This document shows, piece after piece, positions 17,466 to 28,097 of a stretch of 64,000 bases of DNA (its first letter is position 1; each line of letters starts with the position of its first letter). The notes beneath the pieces are model-generated. The model was given only the letters and a program-made list of their open reading frames with translations, did not search any database and was not told the DNA's origin. Location of the stretch: positions 99,891 through 163,890 of the forward strand of contig NZ_JAPZTZ010000001.1 of assembly GCF_027532945.1 (NCBI RefSeq), in the 5' to 3' direction. Position numbers and translations under genes: made by a program. Origin of the DNA: Phreatobacter sp. GTDB lineage: Bacteria; Pseudomonadota; Alphaproteobacteria; Rhizobiales; Phreatobacteraceae.

Positions 17466-18416
17466 TCACCTACCGAGGCGGGAGCGCGCCTCGCGGCTGT
17501 CGGCGTCCATCTGGTCGATGAGTGCCTCAAGAGAGGCGAACTTCGCCTCGCCTCTGAGGTAGGACGCGAAGGCGACGTCGACCTCCTTGTCGTAGAGGTT
17601 GCCGGCAAAGTCGAAGACATGCACCTCGAGCAGCGGCGCGCCATTGTCGAATTGCGGCCGCCGGCCATAGCTCGCGACGCCCTGGTGCCAGGTCCCGTCT
17701 AGGCCGACCATGACGGCGTAGATGCCATGGGCCAGGCCGCAAGAGGCATCCAGCCGGATGTTGGCCGTGGGATAGCCGAGCTCCCGGCCGCGCTTTTCGC
17801 CATGGATGACCGGGCCGGTGACGAACCAGGCATGGCCGAGCAGATCATTCGCCGTCTCGACGCGACCTGCCGCCAGCGCCGCGCGGATGGCGGAGGAGGA
17901 GATCGGTCCGTCAGGCCCGTCGAGGGCTGCGACCTCGATCACTGCGAAGCCACGGGCCTCGCCCGCCTGCCGGAGCGTCTCGGCATTGCCGGCCCGGCGC
18001 GCACCGTAGTGGAAGTCGCGCCCGACGACGACCGTGCCAGCCCCGAGCCAGTCGACCAGCAGGCGGTCGACGAAGGCCTCCGCGCTGGTTCCGGCCATGG
18101 TGGCGTCGAAGGGGAGCAGCGCGAGGCCGTCAGCCCCCGCCGCGGCGAGGAGCCGGGCCTTGCCGGCCGCATCGGTCAGCCGGAACAGCGGCACGTCCGG
18201 CTGGAAATAGCTGCGCGGGTGTGGCTCGAAGGTCAGCACGACCAGGGGACGGGTCGTGCGGCGCGCCATGGCGAGGACGTGGCGATGGCCGCGATGGACC
18301 CCGTCGAAATTGCCGATGGCGACGGTGGGACGGGCAAGGGAGGCGGGAAGCACCTGCCCCGGGCCGAGCACCGGAAAGGCGGCGGAAGGCCGCGGCGGCG
18401 GCAGGATCAACGGCAT
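17466..18416 (-). CDS. ribF: Bifunctional riboflavin kinase / FAD synthetase
   Basis: A 316-residue enzyme making FMN from riboflavin and then FAD from FMN. The N-terminal FMN adenylyltransferase domain shows IGNFDGVHRGHRHVL, TFEPHPRSYF, VVGRDFHYGARRAGN and ISSSAIRAAL; the C-terminal riboflavin kinase domain shows GHAWFVTGPVIHGEKRGREL, GYPTANI and a DLYxKEVxVxF-like block. Length is typical. It is upstream of the chemoreceptor on the same strand with a 101-base gap that contains an A/T-rich run, so the two are probably separate transcription units. Confidence 0.96.
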   Translation of the reverse strand: MPLILPPPRPSAAFPVLGPGQVLPASLARPTVAIGNFDGVHRGHRHVLAMARRTTRPLVVLTFEPHPRSYFQPDVPLFRLTDAAGKARLLAAAGADGLALLPFDATMAGTSAEAFVDRLLVDWLGAGTVVVGRDFHYGARRAGNAETLRQAGEARGFAVIEVAALDGPDGPISSSAIRAALAAGRVETANDLLGHAWFVTGPVIHGEKRGRELGYPTANIRLDASCGLAHGIYAVMVGLDGTWHQGVASYGRRPQFDNGAPLLEVHVFDFAGNLYDKEVDVAFASYLRGEAKFASLEALIDQMDADSREARSRLGR

Positions 18417-18505
18417 GTCGGACGGGATCGGAAAGGGGCCATGGCTATCGGGCGCGGACCCTGACCGCCAAGCCCTCCGCCGTCAAGCGTCGAGGCCGGT
18501 CGCGC

Positions 18506-18958
18506 TCAGGCCGCGGCCGCGATCTCGGCGCGCGAGGGTACCCGCACCCAGGCCTCACCCTCCAGCACCACCGCGGCATCGACCGCGCATTCGCAGACAA
18601 GCCGGGCCCGCTGGCGGGCCGGGATCAACTCGGCCACCTCGACATGGACCCGCACCACGTCGCCGATCTTCACCGGCGCCTTGAAGTTGAGGGTCTGCGA
18701 CAGATAGACCGCGCCGGGCCCCGGCAGGCGGGTGCCGATCACCGCGGAGATCAGGCTCGCCGTGTAGAGCCCATGGGCGATGCGCTGCCCGAAACGGGTC
18801 TTCGCGGCATAGACGTCCGACAGGTGGATAGGATTGTGATCCCCGGAAATATCGGCGAACCCGACCACGTCCTGGTCGGTCACGGTCTTCATCACCAGTT
18901 CCGACAGGCCAACGGACAGGTCCTCATAGGCCAGCGAACGGATGGAACGGATCGTCAT
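18506..18958 (-). CDS. MaoC family hydratase/dehydratase
   Basis: A 150-residue hot-dog-fold protein of the R-specific enoyl-CoA hydratase type. The catalytic Asp/His signature is clear in ISGDHNPIHLSDVYA and RIAHGLYTASLISAVIG, followed by the LNFKAPVKIGDVVRV strand typical of PhaJ/MaoC proteins. It hydrates trans-2-enoyl-CoA in fatty-acid or polyhydroxyalkanoate metabolism; exact chain-length preference cannot be read. It is 89 bases upstream of ribF on the same strand. Confidence 0.92.
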   Translation of the reverse strand: MTIRSIRSLAYEDLSVGLSELVMKTVTDQDVVGFADISGDHNPIHLSDVYAAKTRFGQRIAHGLYTASLISAVIGTRLPGPGAVYLSQTLNFKAPVKIGDVVRVHVEVAELIPARQRARLVCECAVDAAVVLEGEAWVRVPSRAEIAAAA

Positions 18959-19170
18959 GGGCGTCTCCTAAGGGGGCGCAACCTTCCGCAGGCCGATGGT
19001 GCAATGCAATAGGACAATCTGCGTAATGCCGCCCCTGGGCGCCGGTTCCCGCCGTGCCTGTGGGCACCGACGCCGCGCGCCGTCCACAGGGGCTGGACGG
19101 CGAGACGAATCACGGGCGCGCGTTGCATTCTCCCGCCTTGAACAGTCCTCGACGGATCAGCCGCCAGTCC

Positions 19171-20733
19171 ATGAACCGCCCCGGTTCCTTCCTCGTCGCC
19201 CTCAGCATGGTCGCCATTGCCGCGTCCGTGGCGGTGCTCGCCTTCACGCTCGGCGGCCTCGACGCGGGGACCGCCGCCGCCGCCGGCTGTGCGCTCCTGC
19301 TGGCGCTGGTCATCGGCCATCTCGGCGCGCAGCTCACTGCCGACCGCGCCGCGACGGACCGCCGGCTCGAGGCTCTCACCCGTGCCACCGGCGATCTGGC
19401 CCGTGACCTCGGCGACATCGCCGAGCGCATGGACCGCGTCGAGGTGCTGGCGGAGGAGAAGGCCCGCGAGGCGAGCGAGCCGCTCGGCGAGGAGATCCGC
19501 GAGCTCGGCGTGCTGGTGAAGCAGTTCGCCGAGACGCTGCAGGTTCACGAGGCGGCGATCATCGCTGCCGGCTCGCCGCAGATGGAGACCTACGCGCAGC
19601 CCGTGATGGCGGCTCCCCCGCCGCCTCCCCCGGTCCAGCCGCCGGTGTCCAAGGTCGCTCCGCCGCCGCCGCCGCCCGTCCAGGTGCTGCAGCGCCAGGC
19701 CGGCGCCCTGCGGCGTGGGGCCGAGGCGCGCATGTCATCCCCCGATCTTCCGGAGGCGCTGGCCGGCCTTGGACGGGCCGACGCCATCACCATCCTCGAC
19801 GAGGCCATCACCTCGAAGCGTTACGAGCTCTTCCTGCAGCCGATCGTGACGCTGCCGCAGCGCAAGGTGCGCTTCTACCAGGCCTCAGTCCGCCTTCGGA
19901 CGGCCGACGGGCGCGTGCTCCTGCCGGAAGACTACCGGGCCCTCGCCGAGGATTCTGGCCTCATGCCCGGCCTCGATACCGAGGTGCTCGGCCGTTGCGT
20001 CCAGATCGTCCGCCGGCTCACCGCGCGCAACCGCGACGTCGGCCTCGTCTGCGACCTCTCGGGCTCATCGCTCACCGATGCCGCCTTCGCCACCGACCTT
20101 ATCGCCTCGCTCGAGGCGTCCCGCGCCATTGCCGGCTCGCTCATGCTCGGCTTCAGCCAGCAGACACTGCGCGACATGAGCGCCCTGGACGTCGAGACCC
20201 TGCGCGCCCTCGCCGACAAGGGCTTCCGCTTCGCCATGGATGGTGTGCGCGACCTCGGGATCGAGCCGCGTGACGTGGCCGAAAAGGGCATCCGCCTCAT
20301 CAAGGTGCCGGCGCCGCTGATGATCGCGCGGGCCGCCGACACCGGCGCCTCCATCCATGTCGCCGATCTTGCTGGGCTCTTTACCCGCTACGGCATGGAC
20401 CTTGTGGTCGAGGATGTGGAGAGTGAGTCGGTGGTGGTCGACCTGCTCGATTACGAGGTGAAGTTCGCGCAAGGCGCGCTGTTCTCGCCGCCGCGCCCGG
20501 TCCGGGCTGAGGTCATGGCCGCCGCCGAGCCGGCCGGTCTCCAGCCGGCGCCCGCCCCGGCCACGGCGCCGCGCCAGCGCACCGAGCCGCGCGTCGATCC
20601 GCGGAGCCCCGCTGCCGCCGCGGCTGCACCGCAGACGCTGGGCGCTGCCGTGCTAGCGCAGGGTGCGGTCACCCGCGAGCCGCGCCGGCCCGGAAGCTCC
20701 GGCCTGCGCGCCCTCATCCGTGACCGCAGCTGA
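19171..20733 (+). CDS. TipF-like membrane protein with degenerate EAL domain
   Basis: A 520-residue protein. Two short hydrophobic helices (residues ~7-27 and ~30-48) form an N-terminal membrane hairpin, then a coiled coil (~50-130), a proline-rich linker with PPPPPPP runs, and an EAL-type domain (~200-440). In the latter the catalytic EAL triplet is replaced ([20 protein letters not shown]), and the usual metal-binding acidic residues are altered ([15 protein letters not shown]), so phosphodiesterase activity is unlikely. This architecture matches Caulobacter TipF, a c-di-GMP receptor that positions the flagellum. That role is inferred. It is directly followed by mutL. Confidence 0.75.
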   Translation: MNRPGSFLVALSMVAIAASVAVLAFTLGGLDAGTAAAAGCALLLALVIGHLGAQLTADRAATDRRLEALTRATGDLARDLGDIAERMDRVEVLAEEKAREASEPLGEEIRELGVLVKQFAETLQVHEAAIIAAGSPQMETYAQPVMAAPPPPPPVQPPVSKVAPPPPPPVQVLQRQAGALRRGAEARMSSPDLPEALAGLGRADAITILDEAITSKRYELFLQPIVTLPQRKVRFYQASVRLRTADGRVLLPEDYRALAEDSGLMPGLDTEVLGRCVQIVRRLTARNRDVGLVCDLSGSSLTDAAFATDLIASLEASRAIAGSLMLGFSQQTLRDMSALDVETLRALADKGFRFAMDGVRDLGIEPRDVAEKGIRLIKVPAPLMIARAADTGASIHVADLAGLFTRYGMDLVVEDVESESVVVDLLDYEVKFAQGALFSPPRPVRAEVMAAAEPAGLQPAPAPATAPRQRTEPRVDPRSPAAAAAAPQTLGAAVLAQGAVTREPRRPGSSGLRALIRDRS

Positions 20734-20795
20734 CGATGGCCGCGCCCGGCGCTAGCATTGCGCCATCCGCCGCAGAGGCCGCCGCGACCCGTCCC

Positions 20796-22580
20796 ATGGC
20801 CATCCGCCAGCTTTCCGAAGGCATCGCCAACCGCATCGCCGCCGGCGAGGTGATCGAGCGTCCCGCTGCCGCCGTGAAGGAGCTGGTGGAAAACGCCCTC
20901 GACGCCGGCGCCACCCGCATCGACGTGATGATCGGCGCCGGAGGCCGGAGGCTGATCCGCGTCGCCGATGACGGCAGCGGCATGGTCAGGGACGACCTCG
21001 TCCTCTGCGTCGAGCGCCATGCCACGTCGAAGCTGCAGGACGAGGACCTGCTCGACATCCGCACCCTCGGCTTCCGTGGCGAGGCGTTGCCCTCTATCGG
21101 CGCGGTGTCGCGGCTGACCATCACCACCCGCCACGCCGATGAGCCCCATGCCTGGCAGCTCACAGTGGATGCGGGCCTGAAGGGCGAGGCGCGTCCCGCT
21201 GCCCTTGCCGCCGGCACCCGCGTCGAGATCGCCGACCTCTTCGCCGCGACCCCCGCGCGCCTCAAGTTCCTGAAGAGCGACCGGGCCGAGGCGGCGGCGG
21301 TCGCCGACGTGGTCAAGCGCCTCGCCATGGCCCATCCGACGGTCGCCTTCTCTCTCGCTGACGATGAGGGCACGACCCGCCACTTCCCTGCCCAGGCCTT
21401 CGGGGAGGCCGGCCTCCTCGCCCGCATCGGCGACGTGGCCGGCCGCGACTTCGCCCAGAACGCCTTGGCCCTCGACGTCTGGCGTGGCGAGGTCCGGCTC
21501 TATGGCTTTGCCGGGCTGCCGACCTTCGGCAAGGCGACGGGGGCGAGCCAGTTCCTCTTCGTCAACGGCCGCCCGATCCGCGACCGGCTGGTGCTTGGTG
21601 CCATCCGCGGCGCCTATGGCGACACCATGCCCCGTGACCGGCATCCGGCCGTGTCCCTGTTCCTCGAGCTCGACCCGCGCGAGGTCGACGTCAACGTCCA
21701 TCCCGCCAAGACGGAGGTGCGCTTCCGCGACCCGGCCCTCGTCCGCGGCCTGATCGTCGCGGCCATCCGCGAGGCTATCGCTGCCGCTTCGCCGACGACC
21801 TCCTCCACGCTTGGTGCGGCGACGGTGGCGGCTTTCCGCCCGGCGGCAGCGCGCGCGGGCAGCTATGACTGGCGATCCTCGCCCGCGCGGCCCTTCGTGC
21901 CCGGCCTGTCGGACGGCCCTCAGGCAGGTTTTGCCCTCGACCTGCCGCCGGCGGCGGATGCCCGCGCCGCCGAGGCGCCCGCCGCCGAGGACGACCTCGA
22001 CCGGCCACTCGGTGCGGCGCGCGCCCAGATCCACGGCACCTATATCCTCGCCCAGACGCGCGAAGGCCTCGTCATCGTCGACCAGCACGCCGCACACGAA
22101 CGGCTCGTCTACGAACGGATGAAGCGGCAGATGGACGTGGCCGGCATCGCCCGGCAGGCGCTCCTCATCCCGGTTGTGGTCGAACTCGACCCGGCCGATG
22201 CCTCCCGCCTCGTCGATCGTGCCGACGACCTCGCGCGGTTCGGGCTGGTGGTGGAGGGCTTCGGGCCCGGCGCGGTCGTGGTGCGCGAGACCCCGGCCAT
22301 GCTCGGCGAGGTCGATGCCGAGGCGCTGGTGCGCGACATTGCCGAACATCTCGCCGAATGGGACAGCGCTGCGCCGCTGGAGACGCGATTGCTGGCGGTT
22401 GCCGCGACCATGGCCTGCCACGGCTCGGTCCGCGCCGGGCGGCAGCTTCGCCCCGCCGAGATGAACGCCCTGCTCCGCGAGATGGAGGCAACCCCGGCCT
22501 CAGCCCAGTGCAATCACGGCCGGCCGACCTCGGTCGCCCTGTCGCTCGCCGATGTCGAGCGCCTGTTCGGCCGGCGCTAG
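20796..22580 (+). CDS. mutL: DNA mismatch repair protein MutL
   Basis: A 594-residue GHKL ATPase coordinating mismatch repair. The N-terminal motifs are [17 protein letters not shown] and [16 protein letters not shown]; the C-terminal domain carries [12 protein letters not shown], matching the metal-binding endonuclease motif DQHA(X)2E(X)4E, plus ACHGSVRAG and CNHGRPT. It is therefore the nicking type found in bacteria without MutH. I chose the ATG at 20796 because [19 protein letters not shown] is the conserved start; an in-frame ATG at 20736, two bases after the preceding stop, is possible. Its last four bases overlap the convergent patatin gene. Confidence 0.96.
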   Translation: MAIRQLSEGIANRIAAGEVIERPAAAVKELVENALDAGATRIDVMIGAGGRRLIRVADDGSGMVRDDLVLCVERHATSKLQDEDLLDIRTLGFRGEALPSIGAVSRLTITTRHADEPHAWQLTVDAGLKGEARPAALAAGTRVEIADLFAATPARLKFLKSDRAEAAAVADVVKRLAMAHPTVAFSLADDEGTTRHFPAQAFGEAGLLARIGDVAGRDFAQNALALDVWRGEVRLYGFAGLPTFGKATGASQFLFVNGRPIRDRLVLGAIRGAYGDTMPRDRHPAVSLFLELDPREVDVNVHPAKTEVRFRDPALVRGLIVAAIREAIAAASPTTSSTLGAATVAAFRPAAARAGSYDWRSSPARPFVPGLSDGPQAGFALDLPPAADARAAEAPAAEDDLDRPLGAARAQIHGTYILAQTREGLVIVDQHAAHERLVYERMKRQMDVAGIARQALLIPVVVELDPADASRLVDRADDLARFGLVVEGFGPGAVVVRETPAMLGEVDAEALVRDIAEHLAEWDSAAPLETRLLAVAATMACHGSVRAGRQLRPAEMNALLREMEATPASAQCNHGRPTSVALSLADVERLFGRR

Positions 22581-23479
22581 CGACCGCGCCGCGTCTCCCC
22601 CACCACGTCCGCCGGCACCGCCTCCAGCGCGATGGTAACGCGCCGCTTCACCTCGTCCTTCATCGGCTCGCAGGCCGTGAGGATCTCCCGCACCTTCAGG
22701 AAATCGAGCACCCGGAACGGATCGACCGGCGGCCGCAGGTGGATGGTCGGCCGGTGTTCGGCGAGGCGCGCGGCGCTCAGCACCTGCATCATCAGCGTCA
22801 CCGAGCCGAACAGCGCGTCCCAGACATTGGGCACCACCTCGTCGATCTCCAGCGCCAATTCCGAGCCGTGCAGCACATCGACCGCGACAGTGACCGGCGC
22901 CGACACCTTGTCTACCGGCACCGGATTGATCGTGCCGCCGTCGATCAGCACGCGGCCGGCATGGCGCACCGGGCTGACAACGCCGGGAATCGCCATGGAG
23001 GCGGCGACCGCCGGCAGGAGCGGCCCCGTCGAGAAGGCGACGTCCACCCGCTCGTAGAAATCGGTCGCGACCACGGTGAGCGGCGTCACCAGCTCCGAGA
23101 AGTCCTTCGGCACCTGCGCCGGAAACAGAGCGTCGAGCAGCCGCTCCGGATCGACCAGCATGGGATTGGTGATCCCCTGGCGGAACAGGTCGGAGAAGCG
23201 GCCGACGCGGGCCGAGAAGATGGCCTTCAGCACGTCCGGCTTCACCTGCATGACGTCGAGCGCATAGGCGCGCATCTCCGCCCCGCTCATCCCCGCGCAG
23301 TAGCAGGCGCCGATGATGGCGCCGATGGAGGTGCCGGCAACCTCCCGCGGCCTGAGGCCGAGTTCGTCGAGCGCCTCGATCACCACGATATGGGCGAGGC
23401 CCTTGGCGCCGCCGCCCCCGAGGACAAGCGCGAAATCGTGGGGCGGATAGGGTGCGGGGCGGATGACGGCGGTGCTCAT
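22577..23479 (-). CDS. Patatin-like phospholipase family protein
   Basis: A ~300-residue serine hydrolase. The oxyanion loop [11 protein letters not shown], nucleophile elbow [10 protein letters not shown] and DGG ([15 protein letters not shown]) with the catalytic Asp form the Ser-Asp dyad of patatins; there is no signal peptide, so it is probably cytoplasmic or peripheral at the inner membrane. It resembles RssA-type patatins. I chose the ATG at 23479. The reading frame is open further upstream and fuses in frame with the sensor kinase at 24440-27487 through antisense sequence, which I regard as accidental. It is convergent with mutL. Confidence 0.9.
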   Translation of the reverse strand: MSTAVIRPAPYPPHDFALVLGGGGAKGLAHIVVIEALDELGLRPREVAGTSIGAIIGACYCAGMSGAEMRAYALDVMQVKPDVLKAIFSARVGRFSDLFRQGITNPMLVDPERLLDALFPAQVPKDFSELVTPLTVVATDFYERVDVAFSTGPLLPAVAASMAIPGVVSPVRHAGRVLIDGGTINPVPVDKVSAPVTVAVDVLHGSELALEIDEVVPNVWDALFGSVTLMMQVLSAARLAEHRPTIHLRPPVDPFRVLDFLKVREILTACEPMKDEVKRRVTIALEAVPADVVGETRRGR

Positions 23480-23581
23480 GCCCCATCCTACCCTCACCGG
23501 CGCGGGACAGGGAGCCACCTGGCCGACTTGCGGTGGCATGGCCGGCGGGCTTTGATCGCAGGCCATTGCTCCGGACGATTC

Positions 23582-24440
23582 ATGACCGACCTGACCCCGA
23601 CCATCGCCGCCGCCTTTGATCCCGCCCATGCGCCTGCCGATGCGCTGGCGGTCAATGCGGCCATCCTCAAGCGGCTGGAGAACTGGGACAACTGGGCCCA
23701 TCCGCCCGAGACCATCCGGCAGATGCGTCGCGAAGGCCGCGGCGCCTTTCCCGCGCCGGTCCTCTCGCCCCGGGCGCGGACCATGACCATTGACGGCCCG
23801 CATGGGCCTATCGGGCTGAGGATCATCACCCCCGAGGGGCAGGCGAGGGGCGTTTATCTCCACATTCACGGCGGCGGCTGGGTGCTCGGCAGCGTCGACC
23901 AGCAGGACCAGTGGCTGGAGCGCTTCGCCGACAGGGCCGGCATGGCCTGCGTCTCCGTCGATTATCGCCTCGCCCCCGAAAATCCCTATCCGCAGGGCCC
24001 GGACGACTGCGAGGCGGCAGCGCTGTGGATCGCCCGCGAGGCCAAGGCGCTGTTCGGCACCGATCGCCTCATCATCGGCGGCGAGAGCGCCGGCGCGCAC
24101 CTCTCGGCCACCACGCTGCTGCGCCTGCGCGACCGGCACGGCGTCATGCCCTTCCGCGCGGCGAACCTTCATGCCGGCTGCTACGACCTCGCGCTGACCC
24201 CCTCGGTCCGCCGCTGGGGCACGGACAAGCTGGTGCTCAACACCCGCGACATCCAGATGTTCGTACGCCACTACCTGCTGCACACAGGCGCGGTGACCGA
24301 CCCCGACGTCTCGCCGCTCCAGGCGGATCTGAAGGGCATGCCGCCGGCCCTCTTCACGGTCGGCTCGCAGGATCCGCTGGTGGACGACACGCTGTTCATG
24401 GCGCCGCGCTGGTCCGCCGCCGGCAACAAGGCCGACCTTG
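23582..24440 (+). pseudogene. HSL-family alpha/beta hydrolase (esterase), 3'-truncated at junction
   Basis: 286 recognisable residues of a hormone-sensitive-lipase-type esterase: HIHGGGWVLGS (oxyanion), SVDYRLAPENPYP, the nucleophile elbow IIGGESAGAHLS and the acid in TVGSQDPLVDDT. After [11 protein letters not shown] the match stops. The remaining ~30 residues, including the catalytic His expected in a PGGxHxF-type motif, are missing. The frame continues open through sequence that is antisense to the sensor kinase until 25426. The product would lack a complete Ser-Asp-His triad. Whether the break is real or an assembly error cannot be decided here. The upstream 100 bases are shared with the divergent patatin gene. 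Confidence 0.85.
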
Positions 24441-24444
24441 GACT
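24428..24444. other. Chimeric junction between two truncated convergent genes
   Basis: Read on the plus strand, the esterase frame reaches Ala-Asp-Leu at 24431-24439; read on the minus strand, the kinase frame reaches its conserved KSKVG at the same bases. GCCGACCTTG (24431-24440) therefore fits both genes. Sequence left of it belongs to the esterase and right of it to the kinase, and the expected C-termini of both are absent. Confidence 0.75.
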
Positions 24445-27400
24445 TCACGATCAGCCGGTGCTCCAGCACGCGTGCGATGCGCTCGACGATGGACAGGCCG
24501 AGGCCGAGCCCGCGGGCGATCTTGGCACCCTGCTCCAGCCGCTGGAACTCCTGGAAGATGATGCGCTGCTTGGCCTGGGGAATGCCGGGTCCGGTGTCGT
24601 GCACCTCCAGCGACAGGCGCTTGCCGCGCCGCCGGCAGCCGACCAGGACGCCGCCCTTGCTGGTGTACTTGATGGCGTTGGACACGAGGTTCTGCAGCAG
24701 GCGCCGCATCAGCCGCCGGTCGGAATGGATGGCGAGCGAAGTCGGTACGAAGGTCAGCGTCAGGCCCTTCTGCGCCGCCATGGGGGCAAATTCCACCGCC
24801 AGCTGGCGGAACAGCTCGTCGAGGCGGAAGCTGGCGATCTCCGGCTTCATCGCTCCCGCATCGAGGCGGGAAATGTCGAGCAGCGCGCCGAGGATCTCCT
24901 CCACCGCTTCCAGCGAGGCGTCGATATTGTCGACAAGCCGCCGCTCGTCGCTCTCCCCCTGCCGCTCGACGAGGCTCGTCGTGTAGAGGCGCGCGGCGTT
25001 CAGCGGCTGGAGGATGTCGTGGCTCGCCGCGGCGAGGAAGCGTGTCTTCGACAGGTTCGCCTCGTCCGCCTCCTGCTTCGCCTGGGCGAGCTCGCCGTTA
25101 AGCCGCATCAGCTCCTCGGTGCGCTCGCGCACGCGCCGCTCCAGCGTCTCGTTGGCCCGCTCCAGTTCCTCGGCCGCCGCCACCGAGGCGGTGACGTCCG
25201 TGTAGGTGGTGACGATGCCGCCGTCGGGCAGGCGCGCCGCGCGCACCTCGACCACGAGCCCGAGCATGGCGAGGCGTTCGATCTGCGGCTCCTCGGCGCG
25301 CAGCAGGCGATTGGCACGCTCGGCGACCAGCGTATCGATGTCGCCGGGGCCGAACTCTCCGCGCGCGGCCAGCGCCCGCACCACCCGGTCGAAGCCGGCG
25401 CCGATATGCAGCGTCTCCGGCGGTAGCGCCAGCACCTCGGCGAAGGGCCGGTTCCACACCATCAGCTTGCCCTCGGCATCGAAGACGCTGACCCCCTGGC
25501 GGGCATGTTCGAGGGCCGTCTGAAGCACCTCGCGGTTGTACTGCATGGCGGCATTGGCGTCGTCGAGCAGCTTCAGCGCGTCGGTGGTCGAGACCGAGCG
25601 CTTCTTGAGGAGCAGCGACAGGACGAGGCGCGAGGAGGCCGTGCCGATGGCCGAGGCGAGCAGGCGCTCGGAATAGCGCAAGAGGTCGATGTCGGCTTCG
25701 GTCTGCGATTCCAGCGGCACGCCCCGCTCGAAGGCGTAACTGGAGAAGGCGGCATCCGTGCGCTCGGCGCCCAAATAGCGTGCCACCGTCGAGCGCACGT
25801 CCTCCACCGTCACGGCGCTGCGCCAGAGCCGGAAGCTCGGGGCGTAGTCCGATTGCGGCACCGGCACGAAGAGCTTGGACTGGACGATCTCGATGGCCGA
25901 GGGCCGGCGGATCAGCGAGATGGCCACATAGAGCACGACATTGATGGCGAGCGACCAGACGACACCATGGGTGAGCGGCGCCATTTCGCCGAGGCCGAAC
26001 AGGTGCTGCGGCTTCAGCGCGTCAATGCCGAAGGGGCCGTCCGTTGCGAAGGCCGTGGGCACCGCCCCCGTGGTCGCCAGCATCGGCAGCAGCAGCGTAT
26101 AGGCCCAGACGAGGAGGCCGGCGCCCATGCCCGCCACGGCGCCGCCGGCATTGCCGCGCCGCCAGAACAGGCCACCGAAGAAGGCCGGCGCAAGCTGCGT
26201 CACGGCCGCGAACGACAGGAGGCCAATGGAGGCGAGCTGCGCCTCACCGGCGATGCGGTAGTAGACGTAGGCGGCGAGCATGACCCCGAGGATGATCGTC
26301 CGGCGGATCGTCAGGATGGTCTGGCCGAGGTCGCCGCGATCCTCGCTGGAACTCGCGCCGGTCAGCCGCCCGCGCAGGTTCAGCAGCGAGGGGATCACCA
26401 CGTCGTTGGAGATCATGATCGACAGGGCGATGCTGGCGACGATGACCATGGCGGTGGCGGCGGAGAGGCCGCCGATGAAGGCGACGAGGGTGAGGATCTC
26501 GTTGCCGCGCGCCATGGGCAGGGCAACGACGGTCATGTCGCTGTCCACCGTGCCTGGCCCGAACATGAGAAGGCCCGCCACCGCGATGGGCACGACGAAG
26601 ATGTTGATGAGGACGAGGTAGAGCGGGAACAGCCAGGAGGCGCGGCGGATCTCCGCCTCCGAATGGTTCTCCACCACGCCGACATGGAACATGCGCGGCA
26701 GGAGGATGCCGCAGCAGAAGGACAGCATGCTCATCGTCAGGAAGGTCGAGGCGTCCGGCCAGCGCAGCACCGAGGCGACGATGTCCGGCCGCTCGGCGGC
26801 GCGGGCGAAGAGGTCGCCGAAGCCGCCGAACATCACGTAGGTCACGTAGAGGCCGACGGCGAGGAAGCAGACGAGCTTGACGATGGACTCCGTCGCGACC
26901 GCGAGGATCAGGCCGTCCTGGTGCTCGGTCGCATCGGCGTGGCGGGTGCCGAAGAGCATGGCGAAGGCCGCCATGGACATGGCAACGACCAGCGCGAGGT
27001 CGCCGAAGAAGGGCAGCTCCTGCGTGATGTTGACGATGCGCTCGGGGCGCACGGTGGTCATCAGCGACGCCGACACGGCTTTCAGCTGCAGCGCCACATA
27101 GGGGATCGTGCCCACCGTGACGATGAGGCAGACCATGGCCGCGACCCACTGGCTCTTGCCGTAGCGGGCGCCGATGAAGTCGGCGATCGAGGTGATGTTC
27201 TGGCTCTTGGCGAGCCTCACCACCCGGATGATGAGCGGCCAGAACAGCGCGAAGAGCAGGGCGGGGCCGACATAGATGGCGAGGAAGTCGAAGCCTGAGC
27301 GCGAGGCGAGGCCGACCGAGCCGAAGAAGGTCCACGAGGTGCAGTAGACCGCCAGCGACAGCGGATAGATCCAGGTCTGGCTCTGACGGATGGCCTTTTC

Positions 27401-27487
27401 GCGGGTGCGCCGCCGGTCGCCCCAATAGGCAACGCCGAACAGCGCCCCGAGATAGGCGAGCGCTGTCAGGATGATGACGAAGCCCAT
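24435..27487 (-). CDS. Sodium:solute-symporter-type sensor histidine kinase, C-terminally truncated
   Basis: About 1,017 residues of a membrane sensor kinase. An N-terminal SSS-type transporter-like region with about 13 helices (~1-510: [36 protein letters not shown]) is followed by a PAS domain (~620-730), a coiled coil and the kinase core: H-box [17 protein letters not shown]-box [28 protein letters not shown] and GLGLGLSIV. CbrA-like kinases of this layout respond to nutrients. The family normally continues with the rest of the ATPase domain and a receiver domain; here the match ends at VKSKVG and becomes antisense to the esterase. The frame then stays open to 22577. Start is ATG 27487 or GTG 27493. 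Confidence 0.85.
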
Positions 27488-27682
27488 GCTCACGGCTGCG
27501 AACTCATTGCGTCAGGGCTCCCGCCGGTGCGAGCCGAATTCAACATGGCCGGCACGGACTGTCCACATGACGAAGGGCGGAATGTCGCATCGGCCATTGC
27601 CATCACGGACGGGATGCCGGATCGTCCGCCTGCCGCTGCGGCAGGGGTCGCGGCGGCGAGCGATCATGGAGGACAGTGCCCG

Positions 27683-28090
27683 ATGCTCAAGGAATTCCGC
27701 GAATTCGCCCTCAAGGGCAATGTCGTCGACCTCGCCGTCGGTGTCATCATCGGTGCCGCCTTCGGCCGCATCGTCGAATCCATCGTCGGCGATCTCTTCA
27801 TGCCGATCCTCGGGTCGCTCGGCGGCTTCGATTTCACCAACTACTTCCTGGCGCTGAGCAAATCGGTCACCGCCACCAACCTCGCTGACGCGCAGAAGCA
27901 GGGCGCCGTCATCGCTTATGGCCGCTTCATCACCATCGCCATCAATTTCATGATCATCGCGGCGGTGATGTTCCTGGTGGTCAAGGGCATGAACCGCCTG
28001 AAGCGCCAGGAAGCTGCGGCCCCGGCCGAGGTGAAGCCCAGCGCCGAGGCGACGCTGCTCACCGAGATACGCGATCTCCTGAAGAAGTGA
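27683..28090 (+). CDS. mscL: Large-conductance mechanosensitive channel
   Basis: A 135-residue homopentameric inner-membrane channel that opens under hypo-osmotic stress. It has the canonical N-terminus [20 protein letters not shown], helix 1 ([20 protein letters not shown]), a periplasmic loop, helix 2 ([20 protein letters not shown]) and the charged C-terminal helix ([12 protein letters not shown]). Length matches the family. I chose the ATG at 27683 because of GGAGGACAG upstream. It is divergent from the sensor kinase gene and convergent with rsmD. Confidence 0.97.
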   Translation: MLKEFREFALKGNVVDLAVGVIIGAAFGRIVESIVGDLFMPILGSLGGFDFTNYFLALSKSVTATNLADAQKQGAVIAYGRFITIAINFMIIAAVMFLVVKGMNRLKRQEAAAPAEVKPSAEATLLTEIRDLLKK

Positions 28091-28097
28091 GTTCGGC

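Noticed and set aside
22358..25426. A 1,022-codon plus-strand frame
   Set aside because: Only residues from 23582 to about 24440 match a family (esterase); the flanks are antisense to patatin and sensor kinase.
25505..27298. A 597-codon plus-strand frame
   Set aside because: It is antisense to the transporter-like part of the sensor kinase and has a His/Arg/Asp-rich composition typical of shadow frames.
22577..27493. A single 1,638-residue kinase-patatin fusion
   Set aside because: The middle ~320 residues are antisense to the esterase gene and match nothing; the two ends are separate proteins whose frames coincide by chance.
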